This document shows, in pieces, positions 1 to 5,527 of a stretch of DNA of 5,527 bases. The notes beneath the pieces are model-generated. The model was not told the DNA's origin and did not search any database. It worked only from the letters and a program-made list of their open reading frames with translations. Each line of letters opens with the position of its first letter. Position 1 is the stretch's first letter. The stretch comes from Elusimicrobiota bacterium (GTDB lineage Bacteria > Elusimicrobiota > Elusimicrobia > Elusimicrobiales > UBA9959): the NCBI GenBank assembly GCA_030639665.1, contig DAOWCC010000158.1, forward strand, positions 1-5,527, written 5' to 3'. Made by a program: the position numbers and the translations under genes.

Positions 1-35
1 TAGCTTAGTGTCGTTTCTAGTTCCTTGTTGCCTTT

Positions 36-107
36 CTTCGTGTCTTGGCGTCTTTGTGTGGAATTGTTCTTTATTTTTTTCTCACACGGAGACACAGAGA
101 ACACCAA
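36..107. repeat. Imperfect inverted repeat, probably a dispersed intergenic element
   Basis: The left arm (36-61) is built of GTGTCTT/GTCTTTGTG-like words. The right arm (81-107) is its approximate reverse complement, with words such as CACACGGAGACACAGAG. The arms pair with a few mismatches and a 1-2 base indel around a T-rich spacer (62-80). No reading frame of note crosses it. Words of this kind (GTGTCTTCGTGTC and complement) recur in intergenic DNA of several environmental bacteria, as far as I recall. The repeat is seen in the sequence; calling it a dispersed family is inference. It could also act as a terminator for a gene left of the window, but neither strand shows a clean GC stem followed by a T run. 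Confidence 0.5.
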
Positions 108-189
108 GCGCGTAACTTAAAATTTGTTTTCTACTTTCCGTTTCTCTTCTCATTTCTTAACATTTAATCCTTACTATGTTGCTTAATTA

Positions 190-411
190 ACTTGTCAAGA
201 TACTAGGGTTTGCCGAGCGGAATCCCTCCGACTTGTCTCTCCGAAGCTTTTCCGCCAAAGGCGGATCCGCCGATTTGTTTGGAGGAAGCATAGGAGGAAG
301 CAACCAGGCATTCATCCGCAACCTAAAAACTGCGGTTTTCTGCGGCGAAGGAGGATAATCTTTATTTCCCAAACTTTTAAATCCAAAATTTATTCTTCCT
401 TGAAGAACCAT
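190..411. repeat. GC-richer intergenic block with palindromic hairpin; likely repeat element, not a gene
   Basis: This block is visibly richer in G and C than the DNA on both sides. At 251-271 it contains TCCGCC-AAA-GGCGGA-TCCGCC, so the central GGCGGA can pair with either copy of TCCGCC, and GGCGGATCCGCC (260-271) is a perfect palindrome. Just downstream, GGAGGAAGCA occurs twice with a 12-bp period (281-290 and 293-302). A 74-codon minus-strand frame is open across the block, but the predicted peptide is proline- and arginine-rich with no recognisable domain. It looks like a translated repeat. I recall similar TCCGCCAAAGGCGGA elements between genes in candidate-phylum genomes; that family link is inference. 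Confidence 0.4.
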
Positions 412-455
412 GCTCCATAATTAAAACATCTGATAAAAAGAAATTCAAAGAAATA

Positions 456-461
456 TATAAT
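456..461 (+). promoter_or_regulatory. Candidate -10 box (TATAAT) for the histidine kinase
   Basis: A perfect TATAAT lies six bases before the kinase ATG. With usual sigma-70 geometry the transcript would begin at or next to the A of the ATG, giving a leaderless mRNA. This agrees with the lack of a convincing Shine-Dalgarno sequence upstream (only A-rich AAAG/AAAGAA words). No good TTGACA is present 17 bases upstream, where the sequence is ATAAAA. The surrounding DNA is very AT-rich, so chance occurrence is possible. Confidence 0.3.
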
Positions 462-467
462 ATCAAT

Positions 468-1505
468 ATGGAAAAAATCATATTACTTAAAAGAAAATAT
501 CTCTGTGAAACTATTTCGACAACACTTGTCCTTTTAATCGGATACGTCGATTTTATAACAGGTTATGAAATATGCTTTTCACTATTCTATCTCATTCCCA
601 TAACAATAATATCTATATGCAAAAATTATATATGGGGGCTTATATTTTCGGCCATTGCAACTATTGTATGGATTACCGGTGAAATAGCAAACGGAATGAC
701 TTTTTCACATTATTCCATTCCTTACTGGAATTCGCTTATGAGATTTGGGTTTTACAGCATAATAAGTATTTTAGCGGACAAAAGCCAAAAATCTTTCAAA
801 AAAGAAACGGAAATTTCGAAATTTAAATCCGACATGATTTCAGCGGTAAGCCATGAATTCAACAATCTTCTTACAGGCTTAAACCTTACCGCTATTCTTC
901 TTGAAGAGGGAGAACAGCCAAAAATAGAAGAAGAAAGGATTAATCTTTATAAAATGCATCGGCATAATTACACCGCCATGAGCGAACAAATTAAAATTTT
1001 GCTGAATAATTCCAGATTGGAATCAGGCAAGATAACCCCAAAACTCAAAAAGGCGAAAATACGCGACATAATAAACAATGCCATAAATTACCTGCTTCCG
1101 ATAGCATATAAAAAAAACATAAAGATAAAAAAACATTTCCCTAAAGAGAATATTCCCATTAACTGCGATATAGACCTTATGAACCTGGCAATATCAAACC
1201 TTATAGCAAATGCCATAAAATATTCACCGATAGATAAAAACATCTCTGTCTATATCAAGCAGATAAATAATACCAAGATGGAAGTATCTATTGAGGATAA
1301 TGGTATTGGAATTAAGAAAGAAGACTTTGACAAAATATTCAGCGGTTATTATAGAACCGAAGAAAGCATGAGATACGCCAGCGGATTCGGAATAGGACTG
1401 AAACTGACAAAAGATATTATTGAACTTCACAACTCCGAGTTAAAGCTGGAATCAAAAATGGGGCAAGGCAGCAAATTTTCTTTTACTCTGCCAATATCTC
1501 AATAA
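468..1505 (+). CDS. Membrane-bound sensor histidine kinase
   Basis: This 345-residue protein should sense a signal at the membrane, autophosphorylate on histidine and pass the phosphate to a response regulator. About four hydrophobic helices (roughly residues 14-31, 35-51, 54-70 and 86-103) make an N-terminal sensor containing YVDFITGYEICFSLFYLIP and IPYWNSLMRFGF. I recall this four-helix module from diguanylate cyclases and kinases. The H box is AVSHEFNNLLTGL with His129. The ATP-binding domain has the N box (NLIANAIKYSP, Asn244 and Asn248), G1 (DNGIGI, 277-282), an F-box-like DKIF and G2 (GFGIGL, 306-311). There is no PAS, HAMP or receiver domain. The start is the first in-frame ATG; the frame stays open some distance upstream without another ATG. 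No response regulator adjoins it, so it is an orphan kinase here, convergent with the molybdoenzyme gene. The kinase call is secure; the signal and partner are unknown. Confidence 0.95.
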   Translation: MEKIILLKRKYLCETISTTLVLLIGYVDFITGYEICFSLFYLIPITIISICKNYIWGLIFSAIATIVWITGEIANGMTFSHYSIPYWNSLMRFGFYSIISILADKSQKSFKKETEISKFKSDMISAVSHEFNNLLTGLNLTAILLEEGEQPKIEEERINLYKMHRHNYTAMSEQIKILLNNSRLESGKITPKLKKAKIRDIINNAINYLLPIAYKKNIKIKKHFPKENIPINCDIDLMNLAISNLIANAIKYSPIDKNISVYIKQINNTKMEVSIEDNGIGIKKEDFDKIFSGYYRTEESMRYASGFGIGLKLTKDIIELHNSELKLESKMGQGSKFSFTLPISQ

Positions 1506-1507
1506 TA

Positions 1508-1526
1508 TATTTGCTTTAGGCAAATA
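1508..1526. terminator. Weak stem-loop just after the kinase stop
   Basis: TATTTGC (1508-1514) pairs with GCAAATA (1520-1526) around the five-base loop TTTAG, starting three bases after the kinase stop codon. The stem has only two G-C pairs and no run of T follows on either strand, so it is not a classical intrinsic terminator. Its place between two converging genes makes a transcript-end role possible. The rest of the 1506-1605 gap is AT-rich and shows nothing else. Confidence 0.3.
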
Positions 1527-1605
1527 ATCTCAAATGCTCTCCTACGAAGGATAACAAGTCATCTGCCACAAGTAAAACACCCACACCATATAATTTTAAT
1601 TACTC

Positions 1606-3969
1606 TTAATGTCGTTTATTTTTGCCTGTGACCTGTGACTGGCCTATGGCCATTGCCACTTTTTCTTTTGTTATCGGCATGGATTTTATTCTTATGCCGA
1701 AAGCATCTTCAACCGCGTTGCCTATCAAGGGGGCCGCGGGTATCATGGTATGCTCGCCAACACCTCTGGCGCCAAAAGGCCCATCGGGCTGAGGAACCTC
1801 AACTATTATAGCGGCAATATTATCCACTGAGTCGGAAGCGGTGGGAATTTTATAATCTGAAAAATTAGCGTTTATAAGACAGCCTTTTTCATCAAAACGC
1901 ATATCTTCATAAAGCACCGTGGCAAAGCCTTGCATTAAGCCTCCGACTATTTGACCCTTTACAAGAGCGGGATTAATGGCTTTTCCAGCGTCAACCGCCA
2001 AAGCGGTTTTCAGTATTTTCATCTTTCCCGTTTCTTTATCTATCTCAAGAATAATACCGGCGGCGCCCGTCGTATAATGAACATTGGGTTTTCCACCTTG
2101 TCCTGTTTCAGGATCTGAAATAGCTGATGTGAATTCAGGCATAAACATTCCCGAACCCATTATCGGTCCGCCTTTGAAAGTGTAATCTTTAGCCTGAATA
2201 CCGGCAATTACAAAATCTTTTAGCGGAAGCTTAAAATTGGCCTTTGTTTTACATCTGACTTTTTCACCCTCAAGATATAAACTTGATTTGGCAAAACCGT
2301 GAACTCTCTCTACCACAGCAAAAATTTTATCTCTGGCTTCGATTGCGGCGCTTTTAACGGCATTACCGCAACTCCAAGTAACATGAGAACCCACTGTTTG
2401 CCATTCATAAGGATTTCTATCGGTGTCGGGAGTTTCAACTCTTATTTTGGAAACGGGAACGCTTAAAACCTCCGACGCTATTTGAGCCATAACCGTCAAT
2501 AAGCCCTGACCTATTTCCATACCGCTCACAAGTATATTTATACTGCCGTCCTCATTAAATTTTAAAAACGCCGCGGAGGAAGCGTTCGGCGGCATGGCGG
2601 GGGATTTCCAAAAACAAACCACACTTTTACCAATTTTCTTATTTACATCTTTTGATTTTTCTTTAATACCCCATTTTATTTCCTTCTCAACTTTCTTAAT
2701 ACATTCCGATATGCCGTTTGGATTCATCTGAGCGCCATAAGGCAAAGTGTCGCCCTCTTTAATGGCATTTATTTTTCTGAACTTCACAGGGTCAATTTTA
2801 AGTTTTTTAGCCACTTTATTTATATGCGATTCAAGACCAAATGAAAACTCAGAATAACCAAAACCTCTATATGGGCCTCCGGGGGGGAGATTTGTATAAA
2901 GACATAATGAATCAATTTTTAAATTATCCACTTTATATGGTCCGCTCGCCGATAAGCCGGCGGCATTGACCACATTGGCGCCATATTCAACATAAGCGCC
3001 CGCGTCCCAATAAAGAGCATATTCCAAAGCTGTCATTGTTCCGTCTTTTTTCGCGCCCATTTTTATTTTAGCCACCACGCCTTGTCTTTGATAAGTATTA
3101 CAAAACTCTTGAGCTCTCGACCATAAAACCTTAACCGGCTTGCCTTTAACGGCAATAGCCAAAACAGCGCCAAGTATTTCCATACTGACTCCGGCCTTCC
3201 CGCCAAAACCGCCTCCAACATGCGTGCTTATCACTCTTATATCTTTATGACTTATACCGAGAGGGGAAAGAGCTTGGGAAAAGACATGTCTTTGAGTAAA
3301 GGGCGATTGTGAAGCGGTCCACATTGTAAGCCTTCCCGAATCATCATAAAGACCAATAACGCTATGAGGCTCAATGGCGCAATGCGCGTATCTGGGCACG
3401 AAATAAGTATCTTCCAGAACGACATCGGCTTCTTTAAATCCTTTCTTTACATCTCCTCTTTTCGTCTTTCTCCAATGCGCTATATTTGTTTTAGCTTTTG
3501 GAAAAAACCACGGCACATGTTCATAACCGGCTAAATTAGGATGCACCAAAGAAACTTTCTTCTCAATCGCTTTCATAGGATCTAAAACAGGCTTCAATTC
3601 TTGATATTTAACTTCCACAAGCTTGGCGGCCTTCAATGCTGTTTTTGGGCTATCCGCTATAACGGCGGCAACTTGCTCTCCGACGAATCTAACCACATCT
3701 TTAGCGAAAATATATCTATCCTGCATATAAAGACCAAAGGTATAGGGGAAATCTTTAGCTGTTACAATTTTGACTACGCCTGTAACTTTTTCAGCTTTTT
3801 TGGTATTTATGGATTTTATTTTGGCATAAGCATGAGGACTGTCAACTATGGCGGCATAAAGCAAAGCATTGCCGAATTCCAAATCATCTGTATATTTAAC
3901 CGCGCCGGTAATCTTCTCCCAGCCGTCTATTCGCGGGACGCTTTTTCCAATTGTTTTAAATTTTGTCAT
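1606..3969 (-). CDS. Molybdopterin-binding subunit of a xanthine dehydrogenase/aldehyde oxidase family enzyme
   Basis: This 787-residue protein is the large catalytic subunit of a molybdenum hydroxylase, which oxidises an aldehyde or N-heterocycle with water at a molybdopterin cofactor. It has full family length: an a/b hammerhead domain (about 15-130), then two cofactor-binding domains (about 140-400 and 430-760). Visible motifs are VGGGFGGK (251-258), PPGGPYRGFG (362-371), GMEIGQG (483-489), GQIVGGLMQG (672-681) and GARGVGE (733-739), where Glu739 matches the catalytic base. Against bovine xanthine dehydrogenase, aligned from memory, the purine-binding Glu802 and Arg880 positions appear to be Gln287 and about Ala336, which argues against xanthine as substrate. 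The start has a good Shine-Dalgarno sequence. There is no signal peptide, so it is probably cytoplasmic. The [2Fe-2S] and FAD subunits normally encoded beside it are absent here. The last residues (about 776-783) are encoded by a 7-bp repeat also found upstream. Confidence 0.93.
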   Translation of the reverse strand: MTKFKTIGKSVPRIDGWEKITGAVKYTDDLEFGNALLYAAIVDSPHAYAKIKSINTKKAEKVTGVVKIVTAKDFPYTFGLYMQDRYIFAKDVVRFVGEQVAAVIADSPKTALKAAKLVEVKYQELKPVLDPMKAIEKKVSLVHPNLAGYEHVPWFFPKAKTNIAHWRKTKRGDVKKGFKEADVVLEDTYFVPRYAHCAIEPHSVIGLYDDSGRLTMWTASQSPFTQRHVFSQALSPLGISHKDIRVISTHVGGGFGGKAGVSMEILGAVLAIAVKGKPVKVLWSRAQEFCNTYQRQGVVAKIKMGAKKDGTMTALEYALYWDAGAYVEYGANVVNAAGLSASGPYKVDNLKIDSLCLYTNLPPGGPYRGFGYSEFSFGLESHINKVAKKLKIDPVKFRKINAIKEGDTLPYGAQMNPNGISECIKKVEKEIKWGIKEKSKDVNKKIGKSVVCFWKSPAMPPNASSAAFLKFNEDGSINILVSGMEIGQGLLTVMAQIASEVLSVPVSKIRVETPDTDRNPYEWQTVGSHVTWSCGNAVKSAAIEARDKIFAVVERVHGFAKSSLYLEGEKVRCKTKANFKLPLKDFVIAGIQAKDYTFKGGPIMGSGMFMPEFTSAISDPETGQGGKPNVHYTTGAAGIILEIDKETGKMKILKTALAVDAGKAINPALVKGQIVGGLMQGFATVLYEDMRFDEKGCLINANFSDYKIPTASDSVDNIAAIIVEVPQPDGPFGARGVGEHTMIPAAPLIGNAVEDAFGIRIKSMPITKEKVAMAIGQSQVTGKNKRH
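1624..1642 (-). repeat. 7-bp repeat units inside the 3' end of the molybdoenzyme gene
   Basis: Read on the minus strand, the sequence is CCAGT-CACAGGT-CACAGGC, that is, about two and a half 7-bp units of the form CACNNGT. It encodes the residues around QSQVTG near the C-terminus. The same kind of unit (CACCAGT) forms the array at 4186-4220 beyond the other end of the gene, in inverted orientation. Since 7 is not a multiple of 3, gain or loss of one unit would change the frame of the last few codons. Confidence 0.6.
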
Positions 3970-3975
3970 AATTTT

Positions 3976-3981
3976 CTCCCC
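3976..3981 (-). promoter_or_regulatory. Shine-Dalgarno site of the molybdoenzyme gene
   Basis: On the minus strand GGGGAG sits six bases before the ATG at 3969. It is the clearest ribosome binding site in the window and supports this start, which also places the conserved GKSVPRIDGWEKITGAVKYTDDL-type N-terminus at the expected distance. Confidence 0.8.
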
Positions 3982-4109
3982 ATTAGAAATAGTCCCTTTG
4001 AAGGGAATATTCCGGGTTCAAAATTTAATTAAATATTTCGTCTTACCTCTTCCTTCGTCATTTTTAGTTAAACCTTTTGTCTCTGTATTTCTAAGGATTA
4101 AAATAGTAA

Positions 4110-4124
4110 TGTTCCTATGGAACA
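4110..4124. repeat. Short inverted repeat TGTTCC-TAT-GGAACA
   Basis: Two perfect six-base arms flank a three-base loop. The arrangement suits either an operator for a dimeric regulator or a small hairpin; no T run follows, so it is not a clear terminator. It lies about 140 bp upstream of the molybdoenzyme start. Confidence 0.4.
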
Positions 4125-4137
4125 CTTCCTTATATTT

Positions 4138-4162
4138 CGTGGATTGAATTTAACAATCCGCG
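4138..4162. repeat. Nine-pair hairpin with AATTTAA loop
   Basis: CGTGGATTG (4138-4146) pairs with CAATCCGCG (4154-4162) through nine positions, one of them a G-T wobble, around a seven-base A/T loop. It lies about 75 bp beyond the stop of the zinc-ribbon gene on the minus strand, where it could protect or end that transcript, but no T run follows on either strand. It may equally be part of a repeat cluster with the neighbouring heptamer array. Confidence 0.45.
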
Positions 4163-4185
4163 AGGGCAAGCCGATAAAAAATGGT

Positions 4186-4220
4186 CACCAGTTCCCAGTC
4201 ACATGTCACCAGTCACCAGT
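4186..4220 (+). repeat. Five tandem 7-bp units (consensus CACCAGT)
   Basis: The units in exact 7-bp register are CACCAGT, TCCCAGT, CACATGT, CACCAGT and CACCAGT. The array begins 17 bases beyond the stop codon of the zinc-ribbon gene. A related stretch of about two and a half units lies in inverted orientation inside the molybdoenzyme 3' end (1624-1642), so the two flank that gene. Heptameric GTCACCAGTCACCAGT-type arrays occur between genes in some environmental bacteria, as I recall. The register is seen directly; the family link is inference. Confidence 0.75.
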
Positions 4221-4236
4221 AACGACAACTAAAATT

Positions 4237-5527
4237 TTAAACTTCTACACCTCTGAGTTTTAATTCACCTTTAATTGTTTCACCGATATATTTAGCAGTC
4301 TTAGATAATGAAACCTTTTTCACTTTGCTATCTAACAATATTATGACAATAAGACCAGAAAGTATCCCTATAATAACGGGGCCTCCAATTATGAATGATG
4401 TGGCAATAAAAAGACCCGAAATAACTCCTCCATGCGCAAGACTATCAACCAATGTTGAATAATCATTCTCATTTTTTGCTAAATTAAAATTATAAGCCAA
4501 GGAAACGATAATAACTATCATAAGCAAGGGATTGGCTGACGCTATGCTAGACACGCCAAAATGACCTACCATCTCAGAAAATTTTTCAAGGTCCTTTTTT
4601 TTCCAGTTATAAACAAGTGAAAGTATTCCCAAAGTAGAACCCAAAATTTCAGGAACATTAAATGCCAAAGCATCAGCTGTCCAATCTTTTGAAACTCCTA
4701 CACTTTTAAGCATATCTGCTAATTTATTATAACTATCTGGATTTATCGTGAATAATGGCATACCAGCAGGAGTCATTACATCTTTGTAGTAAGCTGAAAA
4801 AAATCCAGAAAGTTCCTCGAATATTGAATCATTGGGATTGGCACCTTGAACTTTATCCCACATACCTGCAATAGTATGACTCTCATCAAAAAGCCTATGT
4901 AATCCACCTCCAACATGTGAAGAATTATAAATAGCATCAGCAGATTTATCATAAATGGTTATGGGCAAATCCTTAACAAACCCCTGAAGTACATGCTCTA
5001 AATTAAGAACGGCATCAGTAGAAACATATGCATTCACAAATGCTGCTATCGGATTTGTAGATTTTTTTAATTTATTTAGTAGTTTCTCTCTTTCCTTAGG
5101 ATCAATTGTAGTGGCCACAGCTTTATCTATTTCATTGGCAAAAGAATCCAATTTATCCTTCGACCATTTTAATGCTTGTTCTTTATTTATAGATTCTGCA
5201 GATTTTTTTACAGTTTTAACTTTTGTTTCGACATTTGTAGCGACTTCATTCATTTTTTTCGCAAGTTGAGTAAATAACTTAGAACTTTTATTGAATATTT
5301 GATCCTTCAGTTTAAAAGCTGTTTTTTCCTCATCTATTACGATAGTGTTTTTTGGAGTACCACAAGTGAGACATAGTTCATTTTTAACATCAAATATCGA
5401 ACAACATTTTGAACAAAACTCCACACCACATTTATTTCTAAAAAACTCCTTTCTAAACCCAATATCATATACAAGCTTTTCAGAAGTTTTAGCATCTAGT
5501 CCATAAGCCATTACCAATTCTTCTAAA
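4237..5527 (-). CDS. Unrecognised zinc-ribbon protein with coiled-coil-like region and C-terminal membrane helices (start uncertain)
   Basis: I do not recognise this family. Residue numbers count from a TTG codon at 5517 (426 residues). An ATG at 5511 is the other plausible start, preceded by a weak AGAAGAA. The frame has no stop up to the window edge (upstream codons read LEE), so the true N-terminus may lie outside. Cys35-x2-Cys38 and Cys49-x2-Cys52 form a likely zinc ribbon, with extra cysteines at 30 and 39. Residues 65-150 are lysine/glutamate-rich and probably helical, perhaps a coiled coil. Residues 195-285 look like a folded domain, with HVGGGLHRLFDESHT (201-215) and DVMTPAGMPLF (246-256). 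Hydrophobic stretches at about 286-303, 321-345 and 364-395 suggest two to four membrane helices near the C-terminus, followed by a basic tail. It is not in an evident operon with the molybdoenzyme, 267 bp away. A membrane-associated role is inference. Confidence 0.8.
   Translation of the reverse strand, partial: LEELVMAYGLDAKTSEKLVYDIGFRKEFFRNKCGVEFCSKCCSIFDVKNELCLTCGTPKNTIVIDEEKTAFKLKDQIFNKSSKLFTQLAKKMNEVATNVETKVKTVKKSAESINKEQALKWSKDKLDSFANEIDKAVATTIDPKEREKLLNKLKKSTNPIAAFVNAYVSTDAVLNLEHVLQGFVKDLPITIYDKSADAIYNSSHVGGGLHRLFDESHTIAGMWDKVQGANPNDSIFEELSGFFSAYYKDVMTPAGMPLFTINPDSYNKLADMLKSVGVSKDWTADALAFNVPEILGSTLGILSLVYNWKKKDLEKFSEMVGHFGVSSIASANPLLMIVIIVSLAYNFNLAKNENDYSTLVDSLAHGGVISGLFIATSFIIGGPVIIGILSGLIVIILLDSKVKKVSLSKTAKYIGETIKGELKLRGVEV

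Larger units (their letters stand above)
3982..4236. other. Upstream intergenic region of the molybdoenzyme gene, with hairpins
   Basis: This gap separates two minus-strand genes and would hold the promoter and leader of the molybdoenzyme gene. Next to the ribosome binding site are two mutually exclusive pairings: TCCCT-TTGA-AGGGA (3993-4006, the A-T/T-A pairs closing a short loop) and the palindrome GGAATATTCC (4004-4013). A further palindrome, ATTTAATTAAAT, lies at 4023-4034. I see no convincing -35/-10 pair and no recognisable molybdenum-cofactor riboswitch. The hairpins at 4110-4124 and 4138-4162 and the heptamer array at 4186-4220 are listed separately. A role in control of the downstream gene is possible, but repeat accumulation would look the same. 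Confidence 0.4.

Noticed and set aside
187..411. 74-codon minus-strand open frame
   Set aside because: The peptide is rich in Pro, Lys and Arg with no domain, has no convincing ribosome binding site and coincides with a palindromic GC-rich block. It is more likely a translated repeat than a gene.
1224..1430. 68-codon minus-strand open frame
   Set aside because: It lies wholly inside the kinase ATP-binding domain on the opposite strand, so it is a shadow of that gene.
4011..4030. tRNA-like T-loop (GGGTTCAAAA)
   Set aside because: The flanking bases do not form a T stem and no acceptor or anticodon arm can be drawn around it.
4029..4061. Ten-residue minus-strand leader peptide (MTKEEVRRNI)
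   Set aside because: It has a start and stop upstream of the molybdoenzyme gene but no good ribosome binding site, and no run of regulatory codons. Chance is the simpler explanation.
3601..4147. Two overlapping plus-strand open frames
   Set aside because: They lie largely antisense to the well-supported molybdoenzyme gene and extend into its upstream gap. No domain or ribosome binding site supports them.
4138..4226. CRISPR array
   Set aside because: The repeats are contiguous 7-bp units without unique spacers, and there are no cas genes in the window.
3982..4236. Molybdenum-cofactor riboswitch
   Set aside because: The position upstream of a molybdoenzyme is suggestive, but the multi-helix conserved core of that RNA class is not recognisable.

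Overview
This 5.5 kb window is AT-rich bacterial DNA with three protein-coding genes separated by repeat-bearing intergenic DNA. The organism cannot be fixed from the sequence. Low GC, a molybdenum hydroxylase, an orphan membrane histidine kinase and at least three classes of short intergenic repeat fit an environmental or candidate-phylum bacterium (for example Omnitrophota- or Elusimicrobiota-like), but this is an impression only. No rRNA, tRNA, CRISPR array, integrase or transposase gene was seen.

Layout. Positions 1-467 hold no convincing gene. They contain an imperfect inverted repeat (36-107) and a more GC-rich block (about 190-411) with a palindromic hairpin, both of which look like dispersed repeats. 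A plus-strand sensor histidine kinase follows (468-1505), possibly transcribed as a leaderless mRNA from a TATAAT box six bases before its ATG. It converges on a minus-strand molybdopterin-binding subunit of the xanthine dehydrogenase/aldehyde oxidase family (3969-1606), with about 100 bp between the two stop codons. The 267 bp upstream of that gene hold several hairpins and five tandem 7-bp repeat units (4186-4220). Beyond them, also on the minus strand, is a protein with an N-terminal zinc ribbon, a charged helical region and C-terminal membrane helices (4237 to the right edge). I do not recognise its family. Its reading frame stays open to the window edge, so its start is uncertain.

How the genes relate. 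Nothing ties the three into one pathway. The molybdoenzyme subunit is complete and keeps the expected cofactor and catalytic motifs, but the FAD and [2Fe-2S] subunits it normally needs are not next to it. The kinase has no adjacent response regulator. The most unusual points are a 7-bp repeat of the same type as the intergenic array that forms part of the coding sequence at the molybdoenzyme C-terminus, the unrecognised zinc-ribbon membrane protein, and the density of repeats around the genes.
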